This document shows, piece by piece, positions 37,161 to 48,656 of a stretch of DNA of 64,000 nucleotides. This DNA is from Larus michahellis. Its lineage: Eukaryota; Chordata; Aves; Charadriiformes; Laridae. Positions within the stretch are counted from its first letter, which is position 1. Every line of letters begins with the position of its first letter. The DNA lies in assembly GCF_964199755.1 (NCBI RefSeq), contig NC_133900.1, positions 76,492,727-76,556,726 on the forward strand, given 5' to 3'. The notes beneath the pieces were generated by a model. That model saw nothing but the letters and a program-made list of their open reading frames with translations. It did no database searches and was not told the DNA's origin. Made by a program: the position numbers and the translations under genes.

Positions 37161-37651
37161 CATAGTTTGTGTTCAAAGGGACCTTAAAGATCATCTAGTT
37201 CCAACCCCCTGCCCTGGGCAGGGACACCTCCCACTAGGCCAGGCTGCTCCAAGCCCCATCCAGCCTGGCCTTGAACACCTCCAGGGATGGGGCAGCCACA
37301 GCTTCTCTGGGCAACCTGTTCCAGTGCCTCACCACCCTCACAGTAAAGAATTTCTTCATGATATCCAATCTAAATCTCCCCTCTTTCAGTTTAAAACTGT
37401 TACCCCTCATCCTATCACTCCACTCCCTGATCCAGAGTCCCTCCCCAGCTTTCCTTTAGGCCCCCTTTAGGTACTGGAAGGGGCTATAAGGTCTCCCCGG
37501 AGCCTTCTCTTCTCCTGGCTGAACCACCCCAACTCTCTCAGCCTGTCCTCACAGCAGAGGGGCTCCAGCCCTCTGATCATCTTTGTGGCCCTCCGCTGGA
37601 CCCACTCCAACAGATCCATGTCCTTGTGTTGAGAACTCCAGAGCTGCACGT
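37161..37651 (-). mobile_element. CR1 LINE 3' fragment (reverse orientation), about 490 bp
   Basis: It starts at a slightly decayed 'catagtttgtgttcaaaggg' and continues through 'cccctgccctgggcaggga' and the reverse [15 protein letters not shown] region. It ends in the [17 protein letters not shown] / [20 protein letters not shown] segment of ORF2, read on the minus strand. Confidence 0.95.
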
Positions 37652-39189
37652 CACATAATATAAATATTATAACGTAATAACCTTTTGATGATCCTGAGCT
37701 TGTGGGTGCCTTGTTTAGTAACTTAATTCTGTACTTGAAAATAGCTAGCAAGGCTTATTCATCTTTTCTGATCAAGTTCTGATCAAATTCTCCTCTTGTC
37801 CCAGCTGGGGAAACTTCTGGACCATCGTTCCTCTTGCATAGACGTCGCTCCTCATGCATTTTAGGGGAAAGGCTGGTTGTTCAGAACTCGAGCTCTCCAA
37901 GAGGGTGATGACAGGCCCTTCACCTCCAAGCGCTGCTAAACATGACGCAATCTATAGGCAAAATAGACCACCTCACCGGAGCTGTGCATGCGTCTGTGAA
38001 AGGTTTTGCATGAGATCAGGGCGGGCAAAGGGAGAAGGAAATGAGATAGTGAGGACCGAGCCTGACCTGGCTGCAGTGCTGGCTCTGGCAGGATGGAGCA
38101 ACCATCGCGACTAGACAAAACACACAAGAAGGGGAGGACTGCCCCAAAAAGAGAGCTTGCAGGCTGTAACGGGAGGTTTGCAGAACAGAAAGGAGGGCTG
38201 CCATGGCCGGGAATGGTTTCAGGAGCTCTTGCTGCTCGTCCATGGCTGGCTGCTCCTGCAACGTTCTACAGAGAGCAACTGGAACACCTTAGCCGTGACT
38301 GGGAAGCATTTGCGGGGATTTTTGGTGCTTTTGTGAAATGAATTGTAAGCTGAAGGAAGTTTAAGGTAAAGAAGGAAAACAGTATTTTTAGTGGTGAGCC
38401 CTAAGGAGCAGCACCCTAGGAAACATTTCCTTACAAAGAGTGTCTTGCAGGCTCTTCTGTTTCATGGCTTGAAACAACTGCAGTAAATATGTATTTTTTT
38501 TATCCCATTTTTATGACCCCCTGGAGCATGATAATGGGTATGAAACAGTAATCTGATTTGTTTAAAAATATTAATCCAATTTTTTTGGTTAACGATACAA
38601 ATCCGGGCACAACAGATAACAAGAACTTACAGGGTCTTATCTCTTTAAGGAGATAGCTAAATGTGATGCCATTCATCACGGTGATAGGTAGTTCCTCAGG
38701 CACAAATATGCACATATCGCAGTCCGTGCATGATGGCGACCAGATCCAGCTCTGCTTTCTGTCTGCTCTCCTGCGGGCCGCGATCGGCAAAGAGCGAAGA
38801 GCAAGGGCAAAGCAACGCTCTTGACAAATCCTTGGCAAGTGGTTGGGTCGCTCTCCTATGCGCTCCGCCGGCAGATTTTAAACAAAGTCTGGGAACCCGT
38901 CTCAGCCACAGAGGGCCAGTGCAGACTGCAAATAAGGCTGCTTTCTTGCAATCAGTCCAGCGTTTTGTTTGAAGTTGGATTTTCCCATCTTTTGGTTAGG
39001 CTAAAGCCGATGGCTAGGCAAAAGTGGTCCCGGGGTTCGATGGGTTGAGAAGAGCCGGGGCGAGCAGAGGACATCTGCAGCAGCCCGAGGGATGCGCGGG
39101 GGACGCGGTGCTTGTGCTGAGTCACGGTCCTATGGCAAAGCCACCTCTGTGTCACTCAGCGCTGACTTCTCAGTAACTTCTTTAAGGTA
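37652..39189. other. Intergenic sequence with a CpG-rich patch
   Basis: About 38735-39120 has many CpGs (for example gcgggccgcgatcggc and gcgcgggggacgcgg) in an otherwise AT-rich region. No gene was recognised. This could be a distal regulatory element or a young CpG cluster. Confidence 0.4.
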
Positions 39190-39388
39190 AGTATGAGGGT
39201 GGTGAGATACTGGCACAGGTTGCCCAGAGAGGTGGTGGAGGCCCCATCCCTGGAGACATTCAAGGCCAGGCTTGATGAGGCTCTGAGCAACCTGATCTAG
39301 TTGACGATGTCCCTGCTTACTGCAGGGGGCTTGGACTAGATGACCTTTAAAGGTCCCTTCCAACCCAACACATTTTATGATTCTATGA
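39190..39388 (+). mobile_element. CR1 LINE 3' fragment
   Basis: The sequence tatgagggtggtgagatact, then gcccagagaggtggtgga, then ctgatctagttgacgatgtc is followed by the terminal 'ttttatgattctatga'. Confidence 0.94.
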
Positions 39389-40772
39389 AATATCCTGAAG
39401 AGAGGTGGTAGATGCCCCGTTCCATCTGTAGTTTCATCAAGATGGGACTACTATAAATGGATGCCACCAGAGAAATGTGGAAATACTTTAAAAGTCATCC
39501 TCATAATCTTTTAAATTACTGTGTTTTCTTTCTTTTCCAGTTATCTAAGCATTCTTTGAACCAGGTTTATCAGCTCTGATATGTCAGAACTTGTTACTGT
39601 GGTTAGCCTACAACATTGCGGTTGATTTTTCGAATATTCTAGTTGCATCTCTAGGTCCAAAATTGTTTATGCTCTAGATCCCCATCATGAAATGGGGTTA
39701 CTAGCACATCTGTTTCATCTCTCATCTATCAAAAGTTGTTTGATTTAGAAATTCTTTGGAGTTGTGTATAGGCAAGCAGCACCTCAAAGGTAAACTTGTT
39801 CTCAGCCTGGTCTCTAGGTGGTTTTGTTTCAGCTTTTTGCAAAACTCGCACTTCCAATTTATGATTACTGGAGCAGAAAAATCATATTTTTTTTCCCCTT
39901 GAAATTCTGGGGAAGTCTAACTAGGGAAACTGAGGCACAGAGGGCACGAGGTTGGAAACCAGACTGAGGGACAGGCTTAAGCCATGCAAAGAGCCTGGGC
40001 TGAGTTCCCATTTATGCCAAAGGTTTGGGATTATTCATTCATGTCAGAGGCTGGGGCAAAACCTGGCAGGGCGGTGGGGACAGAGCAGGTGGGGAACCGA
40101 GTCCTGCACAACCCGGGATACACTCTTGCCCCAACTACGGCTTCTGGGTCCGGTCCCTGTCAGAATTAGGCAGAAGACGAGGGCAGAGCAGAGCGAGCTT
40201 GTTTGTTTAGACACACAATGTTTGCCTTTATTTCCCTCTATCTTTTCTAAGGGCCGTGACGGCGCTTCCTTCCTAGTTCATTTGTGCAGCTGCCTGAAAG
40301 GGATATGTCTAAATAGGGGTCAGAACGACTGCAGGGCAGTTTGCTTGTTTGTTAAACAATATGGGAAGAAAACAGAGGCCATGAAGAATACTTCCCTCCC
40401 CTCTGTGCCCCGGGGAACATTCTTTATAAAATTTGGCAGCAGCTCTTTCAGCAGAAACCAGCAAACCACTGCAGAGAGCGGCCGGCCCTGGAAACTTTTT
40501 TAGCCATTTAACAAGAGAGGAAGAGGAGGCACAGGAAAGAAGCTTTAAAAAAGAAAAAAAAAGAAAAAAAAGTTGTATAAAGTGTCATAGAAAATCTCTA
40601 ACTCAGTTAAGACAGAGTGTTTAAAGAGTAAAAAAATATATGTGGTAGTTTTCAAGGAATTAAAAAAGGAAAGCGTGTTGGGCTCGCCTTTCTGCACAGG
40701 GCACTGTCAACGGGAGCACGGTAAGTATCACGTCGTGTCCCCGATGGTGCTGCTGAGCCATTTAACGGAATG

Positions 40773-40790
40773 CTCTCTCTCTCTCTCCCT
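40773..40790 (+). repeat. CT-rich microsatellite
   Basis: A run of CT dinucleotides directly precedes 'ccctgacag', so it doubles as a possible polypyrimidine tract. Confidence 0.8.
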
Positions 40791-41581
40791 GACAGTGACC
40801 GTTATGAGACTGTTCAGAAAAACAGCGCCAGAAACTTCCTGCAGGGTCTTGTGAAAAAAAATACGTCCAGAGGTAAGCCCAGGTGGCTAGGGCAGAACTT
40901 GAAGCAGGAGAAAAAATAACAGGAACTTCTGTAAATATATTTGTCTCCAAGCTCTGCAAAAAAAACCCCACCTCTGAAGCCTAGCAGTGAATTCCAAATG
41001 TTACTGGTATACTGAAAATAATTACTGCTGTAACAGAGCTGATGGTGCCAGAAATCGGCTTGTTTCGCCTCCATTCCTCAGACAACTTGGTGCAATTTTG
41101 AACCGGTGATTCTGGGCTCTGTTTCTAGCAGTGAGCTTGGGGATATGGGTCTATCCAAGCCTAAAATTTTAGCCACTTAGACCTCTCCGAGGTCTGCCAG
41201 TCGCTTAGGTTTTTTGTTTTTTTGTGTTTTTTTTTTTATCAGATACATGCCTAACAGTCTGCTCCATGACTGGCCTGCTAAAAACTCTGTGCTCCTCGGC
41301 GGCGGGGCCTCTGAGCTCCAGCACTGCTCCCGACGGGTCACTCGTTCCCTCATCCATCTTGCCTTCTCCAGTAGGATGCTCGGGGCACAGCCTTTCCTCC
41401 TTCCCCAGTCCAGTAAGTCTGATGAATTGAACCTAGTTGGATAACTATTCTGCCTAATCTTGTTTGCAACCAGCGTCACAAGAGGAGTGGTTTACCTACA
41501 AGGTTATGTGCTATTTTTATTATACAGAAGCATTTATTCTTGTCATAGTCTGGAAAGGGGAAGAAAGCAAATGTGAAAGTA

Positions 41582-41600
41582 TTTTTTTTTTTTTTTTTTT
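41582..41600. repeat. T19 homopolymer
   Basis: An uninterrupted run of 19 T in intergenic sequence. Confidence 0.85.
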
Positions 41601-44600
41601 AGGCTATGGTTCAGGCATTAGCTAGAAAATCTCTACCTTTCTCCTTGCTCAAGGTCATTCTTAAAAGGCCTCCAAACACAATTTAATGTGTTTTCGGAGG
41701 CCTCCAAAGCCAAATCAGGGAGCTTGCAGACCAAGTGCTGTGCTGTGTTAGTGCTGCTGAGTGCACTGTTACGCTCCTGGACTTCACGAGTGGTTACGAC
41801 CTCTTCTAGACATGGTTTGTTTCCACTTTAATAGAATACTTGCCCCACGTTATTATGAATACGGGCTTCTATGCTGCATGTACCATTTGATCCAAGGAGG
41901 AGCAGGGTGTGGAGATGGGGTGTCCTTGAGGGAAGAGAATCACCGTTAGTTCTCACCGCGTGAGACCCGGCATCCTCTGATTTCTGAGGATTTACAGGAG
42001 GCAGCACCAGAATTTCGCAGTTTCGGTATTCTCTATGCGCTTCTCCCAGTCTTAGATACCGGAGCATAGTGTCGATGTAGAGGGAGGTCAGGTGCTGTTT
42101 TCCAGACACATTACCTTAATGGACCTTCCTTTTTTTTCTTAAGAAGGTCTAGCAAGGCTTTCACAACTGCTTTTCTATATATCACAAAGCAATTTTCGTT
42201 GTTACCTGCTGGTGAATGAAATTGTTCATGGGTAGTAAAGTCTTACCATTTTCTTGCTTTTACTTAAGTACTGACTTTTAGTGTATTTCTAGCTTTGTAG
42301 CCAAGTCACTGAGGTGGGATATTCAAAATCAACTTGGATTATTATTTGTATTATCCTTACTGAATGCTTTATTACTTGTTGTATGCTTTAGAAGCCCCAG
42401 TTGATAAATACTGTAGGTGACAAGGGCTTCAATAAGCATTTTTATCCTGTGGGCAGTGGTAGTAAGGACTGGACATTTTAGAAATGTTAAGGGCAAAGAT
42501 TAAAAAATTCCCTAAGGCCTTTTTATGGTCCAACAACAACAACAAAAAAAAGGCATTCCTATAGGCCAAGGAGAAGCCCCATGTGTGCTCTTCAGACGTG
42601 CTGCTGTGGTGCTGGCGGGTATTTAGAGAAATGAAAAGAGTATAGACTGCTGGGGCCCAAATGAGGGAGTTAAAACAAATATTTGAACATTTGAAAAGGA
42701 ACCAAAATAGGGGTAAAAGTAGGGGTAAAAAAAAGTGGCCTATAGGAACTGCGCTAACCATACCGTCAGTGTTTCTATGAACTTGAATTATAGCCTAGCT
42801 GAAGATTCCATGTTTAACCAGCTCCCAACAATGCCTTGACCAAAATTTGTTTTCTTTTAACTGTTTTTGAAACAAAGGAGAATTCTTACCAGATGACCTG
42901 TTGGTTTTGAATAGGTATTTCAGGCTGCTATGACACTAAACACGTCAGAAGTGTTTGGCCAACTGGGTCCTCTTCTTCCTTTTAGAAGAACCCTTCCTCT
43001 CTTACCCACACCTTGCACACCACCTTAGTCTGGGCTCTGTGATGAACGTGATCTACTTCTGCTACTAGCTGGCTTATTTAAAAAAAAAAAAAAAAGTTCT
43101 CTAAAATGACACTCAGGTGATTTAATTGAGCGCACTCTTTCTTGAAATTCCCATTTCATTTGCTGGCAGTCTTCCAGCTTCTCTAATAAATGAGGCACAA
43201 ACCCCCGCAAACCAGAGCCATCCCCACTGTACTGTCCCGCTTTTGTGCTTTTAACAGGCTTATCTCATCATATCATGGAAAACGCTATTTCGTTTCGCTC
43301 CCTGGAACACACACGTAAGTGCACTGGCACTTTTAACACTCTATCTTTTGAATGTTTGATTTTTGGAATAGTAATATTCTTTCCTTCACTGAGAATTCTG
43401 TTCCTAAGGGGCTTTTCTGGTTTTAGTGTTATAAAGCCTTAAGAACTGTCTGCGTGGGTCAGGAGCAGGTGTGATGGCAAGAACCACCACATCACCCTTT
43501 TATTACTTGAGCTAATGAAGGTACTAGTAGAAGGCTGGTACCTGGAGAAGTATACAAACACACTCCTTCTAGGAGCAAAAGAAAAAAAAATTGAGCCTGT
43601 GGAAAAATGGATTTGATTCCCAGTATGACAGGGAAATCGTGCGTATCAGTTCTAGATCTTTCTGCGGTTTGAGTAAATGTTAGAAAAGCAGAAGACTCTC
43701 CCAGTTGTCTGGTAACCTCCCCGTGCTGATCTTCACGCTCTTGGCCCATAGCGGGGAGGCAGGCACAGCATCTTCCCATTTAAATGAATGTCCACTTCGA
43801 CAAAACATAAGCAAACTGCACTCCACGACCCCCAGTGTAATTCTTAGAGAAAGACTTGCTCATTAGCAACTTCCAAAATAATTGAGTTACTTAATTGTAA
43901 CTTTATTTTTGGCACCATATTGTTTCTTACTCAGCAAGGCAGCATTACCTGACACTTACAGGTGAAAACTGGTGGCCTTTAAGTCCTGTAATAGTGTCAA
44001 ATAATGAAAAGAGGATCTTTTTTAGGTTTCCATGATGCTTTATGGAAGCTAGTGCAGAAATGATTCCAGGGTTTGATCCTATGCAGTTTTAAATGACTGA
44101 CCCTCTCGCTACTTCTCAGGGAGAGATTGTCCCACAGCCTCAAAGACCTCTTGCTGAGTGGAAAAATGCCTTTTCCTTTCCTTCTGCCTCAAGTTTTCCA
44201 TTAACGAATTTTTATCCCGACTTGTACGCCCACTCAGCTAGTTTGAACTCTTCTCCTGTGTTTTTATGACCTTCCAGTGCTAGTAGACATTTACTGCAGC
44301 CCTCTTGTCTACTGGACAGATTACGTGTACTGAATCTTCCTGTATAAATGTACCCCTTCCAGTGCCTTAATCTCTTTTGATGGAATTTTTTTTTTTCTTC
44401 TTTGAATTCTTTCCCATCCTTCTTTGCTCTTTACTGTCCCTGGACGCAGCTTGGAAATTCATTTCTTGCGAGCATTCTGGACGCCTCAGGCAGTACAGGA
44501 AAATATAATAGGATGGTGCAGAGGGGAGGGCAAAGTGAGCAAAGCCTCAAGTGTCTGGGATAGTGCTCAGTGGGAAAGAAGCATGGATGCAAAAGTTGCA

Positions 44601-46704
44601 TGTTAGCAGCAGTAATAAGAACAGTACTTCTTCACCTCCGGTGCTATGGTAGTCATCCTATTAGACGCTGATACCTTTCCTTGCTAGTGAAATAAAATAG
44701 CTCTGGGTCGACAGATGAGAAATAGCTGAAAGTAGTTTTTCCGAAGTGGTATAATGGGTGCAGTCAATGGCTGTATTGACAAGTTACGTTATAACATAGG
44801 CAAAGGAATTAGCATTTTGTCTTTATAAATTTAATGCATTCGTCTATTAAGGCAGTATCTTTATGTCATTCCTTATGATTGTAGGACCCTGCTTCCGGCA
44901 CTTAGCAGAAGATCTGTGTATAACATTTAATTTTCGTATGTCTTAAGTGGAAATACCTATCTTTTATTATGTAGCCCAAGCCATGGATGTTGTTTTCATA
45001 CCAACTTCCTCCTGTCGCAGACTACTGTGGATACGCATGAAGTCCTGCTCTTTTCCAGGTCTTGTACCAGGCTGCAGAGGTACCGTCTTGCATCGTTTCA
45101 GGCTCATTTTCGCAGACTGTCCGTGTGTGTTCATGACATTGCCTTCTGGCCTTTACAACGAAGGCCACTGATTATTTACAGCTTCATAAATTGCTAATTG
45201 TGGAGTGCATTACTTGAGGCATGACAGCAAAATGTTCCTTTTTCCATTTGTTGGAAAGCAGGCTGGACCCGTGCTGCACGGGGGATGCTGTGGAGGCAGT
45301 TGGCCATACCAGCACCCTGCCAGAACTGAACGGGGGACCCAGTTTGTGCTCCTCTGCGGCAACCAAGGCTTAAAGCAAGAGGGTGTCCAAGCAAGAACCA
45401 GCGCCGCCGTGACGCCTGACAAGAAACACCGACATGGAAACTCGAATTCTGTTGTCCAACTGCAGCATGGACACCCGCAGATGAACGTGCCGAGAAAACA
45501 AACATTCAGGAGCTTGAGGCTCTTCTGAAGAGTCAAAATTAACTCATGTTTTAGAAATATTTAGGAAAACGCTGATTTGAAAGGAACCTAAATGCACTTT
45601 AAACAAAATGCAGAGTAAATACTTGAAGTGCCTGAAGAGTCTGTCATGTATTAGTGTGCTTAAAAATACAAACAAAACCATAATTAGAGAAAAATAAATT
45701 AGCTCTAACCCTGCTTGTTCCAAGGGCTCAAACCTGTTGTTTACTTTTTAAATTGTACAGTTGTTTTATTTTTAGTATTGACTCGGGAAGAAAAAAAGAT
45801 GGTGTAAGAGCCAAACAAATGACAGTCCCTTATCAGAAAGTCTCTCTCTAAAAGACTCCGGTGTGTGAGAACTAGTACCGCGACAGCAAGAGGTTTGCTT
45901 TTGCCAGGCTGTGTAGCACCATCCCTCCCTGCTCCCGGGGGAACACAGCGGGAAGCCATCGTGACCAGGACTCGGGGATGCTCAGGCGGAGAAAGAATAC
46001 GAGGATGTTGGTAACCGAAAGGCAGCAGGCCTCCTTCCAGCTACTCTGTCAGACAAGCCTCACAAATCAAAATCCTCTTTCAGATGCCCAAATTATATTT
46101 CTGTTGGCCAAGACTTTAAAAACTTCTTGAAGTTGCTTGAATTAACAGCTGTCTTTGGCTTCATTTTTCACCTTAGTCAGTTGTTTGTATATCCTCCTGG
46201 CCTTCTCTTTGGCTTCATTTCACTACTGCGTGTGCTTTAACTTTCTCCAATTACTTTCCCACTTGCATTTTTTAAAGCAAACCTGTGACTCCACAACTCA
46301 TCACGCCCTCGTTCTCCCCACAGAAAATAGGAAAGCGGTGAATTATTTTCCAGCATTGCATACAGCTGCCTATCTGGTAGGAGTTTGCTTCGCTCCCTGT
46401 TAAATTCAAGAATACCTTTCCACAGGACAGCAGCAAAAACAGAGATTTCTTCTTACTTTTAAGAGAATTTCTGTATTTCTGTCCAGCTGTCTGCCATCAT
46501 GAAGGCCCGTCTTCCAAAAATTTTGAAATTGCTTTGGTACCTGCCTTTAAAAATGCTAAAAATACCGGCCTGGGAGAGGGCAGGGGCAGCTACGCAGTTG
46601 GTAGTAGTATGTGAAGAACTGGTGGTAAGAAAAAAGCTTCCACAGGTGTGGAAGGAAGAATGCAGAAGAAAAGAAAAACCATTATGCTTCTCCAATTTTA
46701 AACA

Positions 46705-46710
46705 TTTAAT
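46705..46710 (-). terminator. DLC1: Possible DLC1 polyadenylation signal ATTAAA
   Basis: Read on the minus strand this is the common variant hexamer, about 1.83 kb after the stop codon. It was chosen by position and composition only. Confidence 0.4.
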
Positions 46711-48267
46711 AGTGCACTTATTGAGTATATTCTGTACAGACATCTATAGCAAGTTAAACATTTTCCTTTCTCTCATGTAGATCATAGTCATGTAAAGCAC
46801 ATTTACAATAGAAAACATACTTGAGGTACAAAAACCCAAAAAGAATATCTGAGGTATAAATACAGGTATATTTTAAATAATCTTTATCATGCTTTATCTA
46901 TGTTCGACAGTACACTGTGGGCAAGTATACATGTTTACAATAGAATGGTATGTACAACATACAATTTTACAAATTCAAAAGTGTTTGATGTAGAATATAC
47001 AAGGTTTTCCTACTCATGAGGAACATTGTTACTGGAAGTACTACATTATTTGCCATAATAAAAAAAATCTTCATCAAAAAGCTTAAAATAATACTGACAA
47101 TGGTAACAAAGTCTCAGTCAAAATTCCATCTTGCAACTCATTCATACCCTACCCACAAAATACATTTATCACTTAATACTGCACCTCGAAAGCAAATCTT
47201 TACCTTTACAGTAAAACCTACAGAAAGACACCTTTCCAGAGGACCTCAAGACTTCCTACAGTTCATACACGTTGATTCTCAAGGAGGGGAGAACGTCCCA
47301 TAGGGTTTAAAATCCAACAAAACCCAAGACGAAACCTCACCCTCCTCTCTGCCCCCAAATATCACCCCTCCAAATTGCTCACATCCAGGTTCTGTTCATG
47401 TTAACATGCAGCTTTCGGGAAAACTGGCAAAGGAGGGAGAGAAAGGGAGGGAGCTCGTGCGACTCCTCCAAGCCACCTCACCCAACCTGCTGCTGCAGGA
47501 GTCCTGCCACCTCCCGGCACCGCAACTCCAGTGTTGACTTTTTCCTCTTGAGCCGTTAGAATACAGTAAAATATATAAAAAAGCTCAGTAAAACACTTGT
47601 AGTTAACACAGGTAGGAGTAAAAGCAACATATATTTTTTGGCAAATTAACAATTGACATTACTGGCTCTCTTCACCGTTGCATAAACACTTCATTTCTAA
47701 GTTGCTATGTTGCTCAAAAATATATTTACTTAAAATTGCTATAGAATTGTTAATCACTCCTAAAAGATCACCTGGCTAAGGAGCGAACAGTAATTGGAGC
47801 AAGCCTCTTGTAACATCTGCTTAGGGTTTTTAACAAGCTTAGAGCTGAGGAAAATGCAGAACTGGCACACGGGAAGGATGGCTACTCCTGGTCCACAGGG
47901 GAGTCCCATTCTAGGCTGAACTGTATCCAGCATACTAAAATCCATTCTGGTTGCCTATCAGTGTACCAGACACATTTCAAGTTCGACTTCTGCTATCCTT
48001 TCAACCATTAACACACTCATTCACACTTTAATCTCTGTGCAAACCTTTCTCTGCTTGTCTCAGTGAGAACACATTGAAGAGTACCAACTATTCCAGTGGA
48101 TACACCAGTTCCTCAACGCACTACAAATAAAATGACATGGGTATGTACATAAAGCTAAGTATTTCACATGGGAATGATGAGCCTTCACCATATTTCATAA
48201 TATATTTTGCATTTAAAGAATTTTGCTTCTCAGAAGCAATTCAAACCATCTAATAGTACAATACTAC

Positions 48268-48287
48268 TTTTTTTTTTTTTTTTTTTT
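48268..48287. repeat. T20 homopolymer in the DLC1 3' UTR
   Basis: It reads as a 20-A run in the DLC1 transcript. This is a likely internal priming site in oligo-dT cDNA data. Confidence 0.85.
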
Positions 48288-48535
48288 GCACAGTCCTCCA
48301 ATGTATTCCAGTCGAGGCCTACACTATAGACCTTACACAGACAGGAAGCAGCTTTAAAGTGTATGGTATGGCCACAGTCCTATAGTAATGCTCGCAGTCA
48401 AGTTCTCATGCTGTCATCCCTTCACGACATGACTTGCAGATGGTACACTGGTCCGGTCTGCAGCGCACGAGCCTCAGTTTTGGATAATGTCTACGTTGCT
48501 GAGGTCTGGAGCGCATGGCTGTTCCTCTTCAGTAG

Positions 48536-48656
48536 TCACCTGGATTTTACTTCTTTGCTCTCAAGACTCTGGTGACTGAAAGAGTCTCGTATCTTAACGA
48601 CTTCCGATGCACACAAGTGTCCAAAAGACTTGGTGTACCAGTCTGGCATGTGGCCC
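48536..48656 (-). CDS. DLC1: DLC1 terminal coding exon (end of START domain)
   Basis: The acceptor is catcag|GGGCCACATG. The exon encodes [20 protein letters not shown], then [19 protein letters not shown] and TGA. Its first base completes the Arg codon from the previous exon. Confidence 0.96.

Larger units (their letters stand above)
39389..46689. other. Intergenic sequence between the last plus-strand CR1 and the DLC1 3' end
   Basis: No recognised gene. It holds a CT microsatellite (40773-40790), a T19 run (41582-41600) and exon-like segments at 40700-40720, 40796-40872, 43258-43314 and 44450-44508 on the plus strand (see findings). AATAAA is at 44691-44696. Confidence 0.45.
46690..48535 (-). 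other. DLC1: DLC1 3' UTR
   Basis: AT-rich sequence extends downstream (minus strand) of the DLC1 stop codon. The first plausible distal signal is ATTAAA (minus strand, 46705-46710), giving a 3' UTR of about 1.85 kb. A T20 run lies at 48268-48287. The exact cleavage site is inferred; earlier or later sites are possible. Confidence 0.55.

Noticed and set aside
40796-40872. Resemblance of the SARNFLQGLV stretch to secretin/GHRH-type peptide hormones
   Set aside because: Only the C-terminal half is similar, spacing is off by one, and no exon with the required H-x-D/E-G-x-F start is seen upstream.
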